Assembly: GCF_963678635.1 (NCBI RefSeq)
Contig: NC_087062.1
Coordinates: forward strand, 61,791,584 to 61,855,583
Length of the DNA stretch: 64,000 nucleotides
From: Symsagittifera roscoffensis
Taxonomy: Eukaryota > Xenacoelomorpha > Acoela > Convolutidae
Reading direction: 5' to 3'
The notes below the pieces were generated by a model. It saw only the letters and a list, made by a program, of their open reading frames with translations. It did not search any database and was not told where the DNA came from. Numbering within the stretch: position 1 is the stretch's first letter; each line of letters opens with the position of its first letter. Shown here one piece after another: positions 35,523-45,791 of the stretch. Position numbers and translations under genes: made by a program.

Positions 35523-37610
35523 TCACATGGGTTCCCCTCCATATTGCACCTGTATGTGCTTATAGGCGTGTAGACCTCTGTGCTGATCTGAACTGAAGGA
35601 GACGACCAGATTAACTTCGCCAGTTCTCCTTGGCTTGTAATCAACCACATAGCTACACTCTTCGCCTGGGTTCAGACTCTTCTCTTCAACTTCCAGACTT
35701 TTCCTGGAGCTGAAACCAGGTGCGTTCAGTCTGAAACAACCCCCGGTCAGGGGACCTGCGAACTGGTTTTTGAACGAAAACTTCAGCTGGATACTTTCGT
35801 TAACGATAAATGGAGGCTTGTTCAAAACAGTAACAGTCGGAGGCGGAGCCCGTATCGGAACTTCTTCTTCTAGAAATCCCATGTCTTTAGTCTCATGCAA
35901 GTCATACATTGCCGATATCTTCAATACACTTCCACTTATTGCCCCTTTTGCATATTTACTACTTTCAATATTACATTTATACAGCTTCTCTTCCGGGAGT
36001 TTCAGATCCTTGTTTTCTGAAAAAACATTCGAAATGAATTTTCCATTGTACCCGTACAAGCTCGCAGACACATTTAATGTTACACTTGCGCTCTCTAGTT
36101 TCAAAAGCTCCAGGTCGATAGAGAATTCTACAGGGTCACCTATTACGTAATAGTCGTGGTTACAATGGAACTTCATATGAATTTCATCTTCATCTTCTAT
36201 GTTCTCGTATATATCAGGCTCCGATCCATAAGTAACCGCAAGTCGAGTCTGATATCTTTCCTCCCAAGATCCCTCTTTGTGTTTATACTCGTCAGTTATA
36301 TAATGCGGCTCATTGGATCCTACAGCTTTCGTTACCACCATTCTTCCTACGTGTTTCTTGTCTATTTTCTTGATTACAAAATCTCCATCATCATTTTCCC
36401 GCCAGTAAACTCGGTCAGCGTTGACTTCCGCAAAGATAAACCGTGCATCGTACGGCAAATAGACGCGCCCTTCTTTGATAGCTTTCAGAGGCGCAGGGCC
36501 CGCTTGAAACGCTCCATCGCTCATTTCTTGAGGCGTAGCATCGAGCGCTTGCCATCCATCAAATCCTTTCGGAAGATCAGAGCGCTTGGTCCAAATTTCA
36601 TTCCATAAATGAAAGTTCCAAACTGAATCATCTGATTCTATCTTGTTTCCTTTTTTATCATGAAAAATATCAATTACCATATTATTCTCGGTGTCGTGAG
36701 CTGATCTGTAGTTCGTAACTGATCTACACGGGATTCCTAGGGTTCTCAAAACAGCGACTAGAACACCTGAAAATACCCAACATTGACCATACTTGACAGG
36801 TTTTTTAGTCTCCAGGTACTGCACTAGAATGTCTGCAGAGTTGGCCCATTCTGAGGGGTCCACTCCATATGAATAATCACCACTCCAATTTCCGACTAGA
36901 ACACCATCATCATCTAGTGAGTTGACCATAGCTGTCATGGCTCTACTCACAAACACAGGGCTACTTTTCGACGTTGCAGTTAGCGAGCTTTTCTCTAACA
37001 GGTGAATGCAGCAGTCAATGACTTTCGATTCGAACTGTCCGAAAACCCAGCCCCATCCTTCGGCCTTGAGTCTCCATGACGATGCTCCAAAAACTAGTCC
37101 CGAATCACTTAAAATATATTCCTCTCTTTCTTTGTCATTTTCAAGGTAGACTTGATCTTGTTCACAAAACGGGTTGAACAAAATAATCACTTCATGATCT
37201 AATTTTTGTCCCTGCGTTGCAACTTGGAAGTTCCATCTTCCTACAGCGCAGTTAGAGGGAGAAACGACTCGATAAGATCCATCGTCATTAGATTCTAGTT
37301 TCCATCCTCCTAAGTTTGGTTTGTTAGGCGTCAAATTAACTTCAGTTGCTACTTTCTTGATTATGTTGTTACCCGAGTACTTCGGCTTTGTCGCGCCTGT
37401 ATTATAAGTGCACTTGATGGCCTCGAGATTTGAAACAGTCTTGAATTTGATAGGGAAGGCACGTCTAGCTATGAGCAAGCTGATATCTTCAAACTCAGTT
37501 GTAAAATGGTTTTTGCGGTTCTCTGATAGAAAGAACTCAACCGCACTTGAGTCCAGCTTCCGCTTTTTAGGATCTTCCACCATATTATCTAAAATATTTT
37601 GAAAATTCAT
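35523..37610 (-). CDS. Transglutaminase, intronless
   Basis: A protein-glutamine gamma-glutamyltransferase (695 codons, complete, ATG to TGA), which forms isopeptide crosslinks in a Ca2+-dependent way. The catalytic triad is present: Cys277 in YGQCWVFSGV, His334 in WNFHLWNE, and Asp357 in WQALDATPQE, almost the positions of mammalian TG2. Upstream in the core are GDYSYGVDPSEWANSADILV and the N-terminal beta-sandwich (about 60-170), and downstream are two C-terminal beta-barrels (about 470-695). There is no signal peptide, so it is probably cytosolic or exported unconventionally, like other animal transglutaminases. The lack of any intron is odd, because animal homologues usually have many. 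It is head-to-head with the MATH gene at 38199. Confidence 0.95.
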   Translation of the reverse strand: MNFQNILDNMVEDPKKRKLDSSAVEFFLSENRKNHFTTEFEDISLLIARRAFPIKFKTVSNLEAIKCTYNTGATKPKYSGNNIIKKVATEVNLTPNKPNLGGWKLESNDDGSYRVVSPSNCAVGRWNFQVATQGQKLDHEVIILFNPFCEQDQVYLENDKEREEYILSDSGLVFGASSWRLKAEGWGWVFGQFESKVIDCCIHLLEKSSLTATSKSSPVFVSRAMTAMVNSLDDDGVLVGNWSGDYSYGVDPSEWANSADILVQYLETKKPVKYGQCWVFSGVLVAVLRTLGIPCRSVTNYRSAHDTENNMVIDIFHDKKGNKIESDDSVWNFHLWNEIWTKRSDLPKGFDGWQALDATPQEMSDGAFQAGPAPLKAIKEGRVYLPYDARFIFAEVNADRVYWRENDDGDFVIKKIDKKHVGRMVVTKAVGSNEPHYITDEYKHKEGSWEERYQTRLAVTYGSEPDIYENIEDEDEIHMKFHCNHDYYVIGDPVEFSIDLELLKLESASVTLNVSASLYGYNGKFISNVFSENKDLKLPEEKLYKCNIESSKYAKGAISGSVLKISAMYDLHETKDMGFLEEEVPIRAPPPTVTVLNKPPFIVNESIQLKFSFKNQFAGPLTGGCFRLNAPGFSSRKSLEVEEKSLNPGEECSYVVDYKPRRTGEVNLVVSFSSDQHRGLHAYKHIQVQYGGEPM

Positions 37611-38198
37611 AATAATGCACTATCATATTCAGCGCACTGCTTCCCCAAGATCAACTTTAATGGCGAATTTCCTCATCTTCAAAATTGTTTAAGTATCATA
37701 GTGATGCCTTCAAAATGCAGAAAATGCTGATTTGTATTCGAAAACACATTAACAATAAATATTTCAATTTTATCAAAATATGGTTATTTCTGGAGGCCGG
37801 AAACCAAAAAATAGTACCACGTTTCTGTTCGCTCATCAAAAATTAATTGCCGAAAACGCAACATTGCCGAAACGGCGGAACTGCGCAGGTGCGTGAATTC
37901 TAATTGAGATGATAGAACTTCCAATCAAAAACTCATTGTGCCGTGGATGCAAACGAGTGCTGAGCTCATCATTTTTTAAATATTCTTTCAAAACAACCAA
38001 AAATTTTTCCGTATCCATGGAAAAATCGTCATCTTTCCTGAAGTTCTATCCATATCGTAAAGTGAGACAATTAAATACTTGAGAAGCTTCAACTTCAAAG
38101 GGCAGCTGATTCTTTAAACTACTATTTAGCAGCGTATGAAAAAAAAATGCAAATGAATACGTATTCTGATCTTTCACTAAGCTCACACACAAATTAAA
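37611..38198. promoter_or_regulatory. Divergent promoter region between transglutaminase and MATH gene
   Basis: 588 bases separate two oppositely transcribed start codons, so both core promoters must lie here. I see no clear TATA box. A 60-codon minus frame (37836-38018, MDTEKFLVVLKEYLKNDELS) may be chance or an upstream exon. Confidence 0.45.
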
Positions 38199-38825
38199 AT
38201 GCCATCAAAAGGCAAACAAAGTCCACTTGTCAATCCCGAGCCTAATCAACAGTCTTCGGATCTCTTTCGAGATACTCCTGAACCTGAGCTCCAAACAGAA
38301 AACGACACAAATGATTCCCAAACAGCCTACAGGATGGACGACCTTCTATCTAACACAGACAGTTCTCGGAATGGAAGCTCGAAACTAGATCGGGGCGACT
38401 CCGCTCAAGCTGTATCTAGCGTTAATGGAACAGCACGCATACGTAAAGTTGACAGACCCAACGAGTCTTCTCCGCTTAACAGGCAGATCCAAGACGGTGT
38501 TCCCATTGAGCAGGAAAAACAACCGGAGACCAATGATGAGCCAGAACGAGAGATCGAACTGACATCAAGAGAACCAGACTCATCGCAAAAGAAAGTACTA
38601 AGAAAGCCGCGGTACACGTTCAAGACATTCGAAGACTGTCCCTGCGCGTTCTGCAAGCCAAAAACCAAAAAAGAGAAAGAAAACCCAGAAGGTAAAACTG
38701 GTAAAGATGGAAAGGTTGAAGAAAAACAGGACCAGGGTATTAGAAAACCGGATGGATCCACACAAAAGCCTACTCCCGAGCCGATTGTAATCCCAAAAAC
38801 ACAAACTGAGGTGCAACTTGTCAAC
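38199..38825 (+). CDS. MATH gene exon 1
   Basis: ATG follows ACAAATTAAA. 209 codons, donor GTAAGT at 38826, phase 0. Confidence 0.75.
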
Positions 38826-40500
38826 GTAAGTATATACTTCATATTCATCGACACATTATACCTAACCGCTAGATATATTCCGTCTCTCATGAGACTCTAA
38901 AAAGCGGCTTTAGCATTAAATCTTCTCATTAATCAACACTTTCATTGTTCAAATTTTCATCATTTCATTGTTCAAATCTTTTCATTGTTCAACGGTTTCT
39001 TGAATTCTCTGGTCAAGCCAAAAATGAGAAGGTCAGACGTTAAGTAACGCTATTATTAGTAGTGTCATTGCTTTGTTTCAGAACAGCGGAGGCGTGGGCA
39101 TAGACAGTGAGAAGGCTGTTACAGAGATACCTCAGAACTACAAGATACAGCGCATCATTGACTACAGCTCCGCCCCCAGATCCAGCCTCCTTTGGAGGAT
39201 AGAGGCAAAAACCAAGAGCAAGACTAAAATTACAACAAAATGACACTCAACAAAAGATGAAAGCTTCGAGTGTGATTAATCACATGGCAGGCATAGGGTC
39301 AAGTCTACAAGCAGGGGCGGATCTAGGATTTTCTTGAGGCCAGAAAAGGCATTTTTGAGGCTGCAACCTCAAAATTAGTATACTTTGGTACCGATGGTGC
39401 CTTTAGAAAAAATTTAGGGTCAGTCAGCCAAAAATGGATATCTCAAAATAGTACAAAGGGGGAACTATTTTGAGCCGGCAGGGGTTCGAATCCTTGAGGT
39501 GTGCCCCCCCCCCTAAATCCGCTGTCTTTGGGTCGGGAGGGGTTCGAATCCCTGAGATGTGGCGTCCTCCCCCCCCCCCCCCCAAAATCCGCTGGTGACT
39601 CTATCCCCTAAATCGCCTTGCAGCATTTTCTCAAAACTACATTATATTACGTTTGGGTTTTGCGTGTAGAATATGTCGACAAAGATGAAGGAGGCTAAAA
39701 ATGAGGAGAAAAACACTATATACAGCCCCACATTCTACACTGCACAACATGGCTACAAACTCATGGCAGCCACATGTCCATTCGGAACAGGAGTCAGTAA
39801 GTAGACTAACGGCTTCAGTATCAATAGACTACGCTATAATACAATAATTGACTTACCAATGAACGTACGAAGAAAAAACAACACGTTTCAGCACCCAATT
39901 AACTAACTAAGTGGAACGAAACAAGCAGCAAAACTCACTAAGACGTTAATTTAAAAATATAGCAGTATGTTGGAGATAATTCTAGTTTTTCTAGTTTTTC
40001 TTTTTTCTAAAAGTTGACACCTACCATGTTTCGAAAATTTTCTAAGCGACAATCAAAAATTGAAAAGAAGGGTTTTTAATGGGTTGCTAAAAATTTTGTC
40101 AACTTCTACATCAGTTAAAGATAAAATTATAAAATGATGCTGATGATGTCAATGACTTTCAGACAGTGGAAAGTATCTGCCCATTTTTTTCTTCATCTGC
40201 AAAGGCAACTACGACAATCTCCTCCCGTGGCCCTTCAAGGCCAACTTCGTGGTGAAGATCAAAGACCAGCACCCAGAGACAGACAAACGAAACGACATCG
40301 TGCTCAGCTTCAGTCCAGATCCGAGTAATGAACTTCTGACAGAGGCCCTGAAGCAGCCAACGAGAGAGCGGAACAACTACTTCGGAGTGGCAAAACTAGC
40401 TGACCTGAGGCAGCTCAGTCCGAGGAAAAGCTACTACGTCAGGGATGACGTCATGTTCGTACAAGTGTTTGTGGAGAAACCGGAAATGCCTGTTCTGTAA
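38199..40500 (+). CDS. MATH/TRAF-C domain protein, four exons (404 aa)
   Basis: Exons 38199-38825, 39082-39204, 39670-39796 and 40163-40500 join in phase. Residues 1-209 are disordered, Ser/Glu/Lys-rich, with one Cys cluster (DCPCAFCKP). Residues about 240-404 form a MATH (TRAF-C) domain: LLWRIE start, IYSPTFYTAQHGYKL, LLPWPF (312-317), FSPDPSNELL and YYVRDDVMFVQVFVE. No RING or TRAF zinc fingers are present, so this is TRAF-like rather than a canonical E3 TRAF adaptor. MATH domains bind peptide motifs of receptors and adaptors. The second intron (39205-39669) would use a GC donor (GAG|GCAAAA), since staying on the genomic frame reaches TGA at 39241 and no GT site fits. Confidence 0.85.
39082..39204 (+). 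CDS. MATH gene exon 2
   Basis: Acceptor CTTTGTTTCAG, 41 codons ending SSLLWRIE, then a GC donor at 39205-39206. Confidence 0.75.
39312..39594 (-). repeat. hAT-like repeat copy in MATH intron 2, with tRNA-type B-box
   Basis: Begins CAGGGGCGGATCTAGG at 39312 and ends AAATCCGCTG. The distal terminus is tandemly doubled, and both units contain GGTTCGAATCC (39483-39493, 39541-39551), a perfect match to the pol III B-box consensus. No target-site duplication was found. Confidence 0.7.
39670..39796 (+). CDS. MATH gene exon 3
   Basis: Acceptor TTGCGTGTAG, reads NMSTKMKEAKNEEKNTIYSP, ends phase 1 before GTAAGT at 39797. Confidence 0.85.
40163..40500 (+). CDS. MATH gene exon 4
   Basis: Acceptor GACTTTCAG (AG at 40161-40162), phase 1 in, to TAA at 40498-40500. 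It carries the second half of the MATH fold. Confidence 0.88.
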
Positions 40501-40751
40501 CTGTAATTTACTTGACTCTAATAGCTTGGCTAGAATTTAAATGTTCGATATCATACCTGCTGCTCTTTACAGCATCAAGCCTGAAAATGAAAAATAGAAA
40601 TGAAAAAGAATACGCAGAACTGATAGACCTGCTGCACTCCTTAAGCTTCAAAATAGACTAGAAGATGCATTTCTGAATAACAGGCTGAAAAAACGGCAAA
40701 AATGAGCCTTATAGCCATTCAATTTTTAAAAAATGCTAAAAACTACAGAAA

Positions 40752-41333
40752 TTGAAAGAAAAAGCTTCAAAGGTTATTATAAATACAGATTCAAACTCGA
40801 ACCTCCGCCCAAAAAAAAAAACACTTCACCGTGGTTACTACAATTTCACGCATACATTATTCTTACCTATGAGGCAGCACAATAACCTCAAGTTATCCGG
40901 ATCATTACTTCAATTTTTACGGTGCGTAGTCGGTCCCGGTATAAGAATTCTACTCAACTTGTCGTTTAGCGAAGGTACAATTCCTCAGGCGCATAAATAT
41001 GCTAAAATTTTGCCACTATATAAATCTGATAGTAATTTCGATCTTAACAACTATCGTCCCATAGCTCTTTCGATTAGCTGTGGCAAAGTATTTGAAAAAT
41101 TCATGCACTCCAGAGTGTACAAGTGCCTTGAGACGTTCAAAATCATTTATGAGCATCAATTTGGTTTTCGGCAAAAATTTGCAACTATCGATGCTTTATC
41201 TGAAATAACTGAACGACTAAGAATGGGTAAAGACAAAAATATCAAATGCAGTTTCTTTGTTGATTTTGTTGAAATCTGCCTATTTTATCATGAGTATCGA
41301 ATATGTCTGAATTCTAAGCTTTCTAAGCTTTAA
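40752..41333 (+). pseudogene. LINE reverse transcriptase fragment
   Basis: A frame of 193 codons with non-LTR RT signatures: GTIPQAHKYAKILPLYK, NNYRPIALSISCGKVFEKFM and HQFGFRQKFATIDALSE. It then ends just where the catalytic LDLSKAFD motif should be (FFVDFVEI). Only the fingers part of RT remains. It resembles the RT of the LINE at 57-61 kb less than a full copy would, so it is an old relic. Confidence 0.8.
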
Positions 41334-42651
41334 TTCAGATCGCGCTTAAAAACGACGAATTTGAAAAAAAAATCTTTTTGTTGGAGGTAATTAATGATTA
41401 TGGTCGGAATATTCTATGCAACTTGCACCGCTATTGGCTATCCTTATTGTATTACGCAATTCGGAAAGAATTTATCAAATCGGAATATAGACTTTTTGTG
41501 TCGGGTTAAGAACTGAATCACTTAGTATCTTGTTTCATAATGAATTCAAATTTCAAGCGTCTCCGGCACACTTTGTAAAAGTAACTTTTCGTCTTTATCG
41601 ATTTAAATTTCGGTTTTCGTCAAAAAGACCTTTGTTTGTTCCAAACTAAAACTTTAGCCTTAAAAAGTAGGCCTAAATGATTTCAATAAGTTTGTGCTGA
41701 TTTTTAAATTTTGCGACAAAGTGCCCTGTGATGGTAACCAAATAAGCGAAGGCGTGTTTGTGTGGCAGGAGTGTCGAAAGACATTTGAGATCTAACTGCC
41801 GAAATTGACTCGAATTTAACCAAAAACTAACTTCGTTAATTTACGCTTCAAAAATAATTGAAAAGTTTGAGAACATTGATCCTGGGAGACAGGACGAACA
41901 TACCAGCCTCACCATAAAAAAAAGAAGAAACAATGATCATGGTGGTTGGTCATCAAAATACTAACTTATCAACTGAGAAGCAGAGATTAAGCCTATTTCC
42001 CATTTTGCTATTTACACGCGACTTCATAGATAGGCGTCTCGAAAAACTAGTTTATATAGGGAGATCTTAACAGCCGTCTGACAGTTGGAAAAATTAATGA
42101 ACCCAAGAAAAAAACGGCCTTTTTTTTAAAACAACATTTGATTGGTGCTTTTTCGATATTTATGATTGGTGCTTTTTTGATATAATAATCAATATTTACT
42201 TTCGCTGGAAATCTGTACATCAAAATCCACTTTTTCGAAACTAAAATCAATCACATTTTTCGCGACTCTTACATTTTGCTGTTCGAGAGCAGAGTTACCG
42301 TTCCTTTTAACCAAGGAAATGCAGTGAACCTAGAAATCAATCAAAAGTAAAAAAAAATTAGCGTGAAAAAATTCTACACAGAGGCGAAGCTGCAATTTCG
42401 CAAACACGAGCGAGAAAGCGTCAGACTCATGAGCTTAAAAATGCACAAAAACTCAATTTGTGCATGTAATAATGCAAACTATTTTTTACATTGAAGGCAA
42501 CCACACTATCTTTGCATGTAACAAATTAGAATTTATTGAAATTGCGGGTATTATGCATTTAAAAATTTTCATCGAGTCCAAAAATTTCTGAAACGGGATT
42601 TTACTTAATATACTGTTGTATAAAACATTTTTTTTTCCGGTTCGATAGATC
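41334..42651. other. Intergenic; holds a dispersed AT-rich repeat (42360-42650)
   Basis: No gene. From about 42370 the motif TCTACACAGAGGCGAAGCT and the following tract with TTATGCATTT are shared with 51750-52300, showing a dispersed repeat family of unknown type. Confidence 0.45.
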
Positions 42652-43643
42652 AACTTACAAGCATCAACTATGTTATTTAAATAAAAATCAGATGTCAAAC
42701 CCATGATATAAAAAGCTAATGCATGCTACTGATTCAAAACTGCCACCAAAAGTAGCAATCATTTTATTTGCAACTTAAATTGGAAAAAAGTTGCATCGTA
42801 CTTTGAAACTACGCTTCCCGCACGTGTTAAGACTTTCTCCTGGAACAAAACCACAAAAAATCACCAAGACCTATTTAAGAGTTTTTACTACGTTCATTAC
42901 TCCTAATAATTTATTACACCAAATAAACAATTTTCGACTCGAAGCGATTACTTCCAGCTAGGAAAAACTCTGAACTACCAATAATTAATTTCATTATTTT
43001 TAATGGAATTGAAATTTAAAAAATGATTGAGAACGTTTAATAAGGAAAAAAAATGCGTCAAATTGATCTGACTGTAAATGACACGGCTAGTTATACATTT
43101 ATTGCCAGCTAGTCCTGGTATATATAAGGATGACAATATAAGACTAAAACTTACAAGCATCAACTATGTTATTTAAATAAAAATCAGATGTCAAACCCAT
43201 GATATAAAAAGCTAATGCATGCTACTGATTCAAAACTGCCACCAAAAGTAGCAATCATTTTATTTGCAACTTAAATTGGAAAAAAGTTGCATCGTACTTT
43301 GAAACTACGCTTCCCGCACGTGTTAAGACTTTCTCCTGGAACAAAACCACAAAAAATCACCAAGACCTATTTAAGAGTTTTTACTACGTTCATTACTCCT
43401 AATAATTTATTACACCAAATAAACAATTTTCGACTCGAAGCGATTACTTCCAGCTAGGAAAAACTCTGAACTACCAATAATTAATTTCATTATTTTTAAT
43501 GGAATTGAAATTTAAAAAATGATTGAGAACGTTTAATAAGGAAAAAAAATGCGTCAAATTGATCTGACTGTAAATGACACGGCTAGTTATACATTTATTG
43601 CCAGCTAGTCCTGGTATATATAAGGATGACAATATAAGACTAA
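42652..43643. repeat. Tandem duplication of a 496-bp unit
   Basis: Bases 42652-43147 and 43148-43643 appear identical by eye, from AACTTACAAGCATC to AATATAAGACTAA. No gene lies in the unit. Such perfection means a very recent duplication or an assembly artefact. Confidence 0.9.
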
Positions 43644-43949
43644 AAAACTGTAATCAATAGATGCTGTTTTTTTAAATTGTAATTAAAATATCTATTTTTT
43701 GGTCAAACTCATCCAAAAATGGTCAAAACGTCATTTCTCTAAAATCTCGTGCGCGGCGCAAGACTTTTTTGTCATATATAGATTTAGGCACAGGTCAAAA
43801 AATTATAAATAGCAGAAAACCCCTCTTCCAAAAATTCTTGCACACGTCACTGCCAGTTACTATTGTTTCATTGTGCGCAATCTCAACCTAATCAAGCTTA
43901 GCGCTTCATTAATTTACATTCTATCATTCTCATCGAACACTTCTTTATA

Positions 43950-44681
43950 CAGTGCTGACTTAAATTATCCGGACAAAACGAACAAAACTTGAATTTTCAA
44001 ACGCGTTTTTCTCAAATTGGGTTAAGATTAGACAAAAAGTGAAGAGAACAAAAGTTGCTTAGAATTTCACCAGAATTAATATGGTGCCATTTTTTCTCCG
44101 AAATTCTCAACAAAAATTTTACCCCGAAAATGGGTCATTTTGGCTTTTTTCAATTAATCAAGAATTACGCTGAAACTACTTTGTTAATTGATAAGATAAT
44201 TATATCACAGGAAATTTCTTACGCAGCTAAATAAAGTTTAACTAGGGTTAAGTCTCCAAAAATTTGCGCAAATTGTTTAAAATTTGTTTTTAAACAGCGA
44301 TTCTGGGTTTTATATAGTAAAAATCACATTTATTGACTATCGAGTGAAAATTTTTTCTCTTTTACTGGTTTTTGGAGATTTAACCCTAGTTAAACTTTGT
44401 TTAGCTGCGTAAGAAGTTTCCTGTGATATAATTATCTTATCAATTAACGAAGTAGTTTCAGCGTAATTCTTGATTAATTGAAAAAAGCTAAAATGACCCA
44501 TTTTTGAGGTAAAATTTTTGTTGAGAATTTTGGAGAAAAAATGGCACCATATTAATTCTGGTGAAATTCTAAGCAACTTTTGTTCTCTTCACTTTTTGTC
44601 TAATCTTAACCCAATTTGAGAAAAACGCGTTTGAAAATTCAAGTTTTGTTCGTTTTGTCCGGATAATTTAAATCAGGACTG
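43950..44681. mobile_element. Palindromic Tc1-like non-autonomous element, TA target sites
   Basis: The 732-bp element is flanked by TA (43948-43949 and 44682-44683) and has ends CAGTGCTGACTTAAATTATC and its near-complement ending AATCAGGACTG. The arms (about 43950-44260 and 44370-44681) are almost perfect inverted repeats. The CAGT start, TATCCGGAC-like end sequence and TA target identify Tc1/mariner ends. No transposase frame exists. Confidence 0.88.
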
Positions 44682-44966
44682 TATTATAAAAATAATTGAT
44701 CTGACTCAATTTAAACTGAGTTTTTGTCAATGAGGGCTGCTAAGATCAAATAAAAAAAAATAACACTTTAATTGCACATCGAAATTAATTTCAATACACA
44801 AGTGTATGTCAAATGTTTTCTGTTTTTTTCCTATCAGTTCATAAAAATATTATAACATCATTAGATACACATAGTTACAATAACAATAAACAAAACAAAC
44901 TCGATTACAATTATCGATGATTACTTTTCAGCTGAGAGCTTCAAGATGGTTGGTAAATAAATGTTA

Positions 44967-45791
44967 TTAGATAAACTTGAAGCTTTTCCATGAAACTTTA
45001 CCATGAGTTGCCACAGAGGGGTCTTCTTTAAATAATAATAAATAATAATTTTTGAATTTTATCTTTGCTTTTCTGTATGTTACTATGTCTTTAAAGTTGA
45101 CTTTATCATCTGTTAGTTTGTTCCAGATTATGACGGACTTTTTAAAGAAGGAATTTTCTATGTATTGCCCATTGTATCTGTCGCAGAAATATAATTTTTT
45201 GTTTCTTGTATTAATGTCTATTTGGTGGTTATCATACTCAATGTTATAATAGGCTGGCAATAATTGATGTTGTATTTTCCAAAAGTGACATAATATTTTA
45301 TAGTCCAGAAACATTGTTACTGGTAATATATTGTGTTTTAGCTTCAAGTCTGAAGATGAGTTGTATTTTGCACGATCGCAGCAAGTTTTTACTGCCCAGC
45401 TTAATTGTTTTTCCAGAGATATCATTAGGTTAGCGGATATTCCACTTAAGAGAATTGCTGGGTAATGCAAATGACTAATTACCAGTGCATGCATTATCAA
45501 GAGTCTTGTTTTCACTGGCAATGGCTTTTTGATTGATTGAAGTGTTTTTATTCCGCATGCCATTTTCCTGAGAATATTTTTGATTTCATCTTGGAATGTG
45601 AGAAACTGATCTAAAACTACTCCTAGGTATTTAACATTGGTTTTTTCCTCAATTATTTTATCATCTAGAGTTATAGTATACTTTTCATCCTTTTTTCTTG
45701 AATGTTTTTTTGCTGAAAACGATGAGTTCTGTTTTTTTTTGCATTCAATTGAAGTGAGTGTTCTAAAAAATAATTTGATAATAGACTGCAA
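44967..45791 (-). pseudogene. LINE ORF2 C-terminal part
   Basis: Continues the RT frame after a shift at an A9 run: KTNVKYLGVVLDQFLTFQDE is the RT thumb entry (VKYLG...LD), followed by LPVKTRLLIMHALVISHLHY and a C-terminal region ending YYLLLFKEDPSVATHGK. Ends at 44967. Confidence 0.8.

Noticed and set aside
36156-36608. 150-codon plus-strand ORF inside the transglutaminase
   Set aside because: Antisense shadow of a strongly conserved coding region.
37836-38018. 60-codon minus-strand ORF between transglutaminase and MATH gene
   Set aside because: No splice sites or domain; better explained as promoter-region chance.
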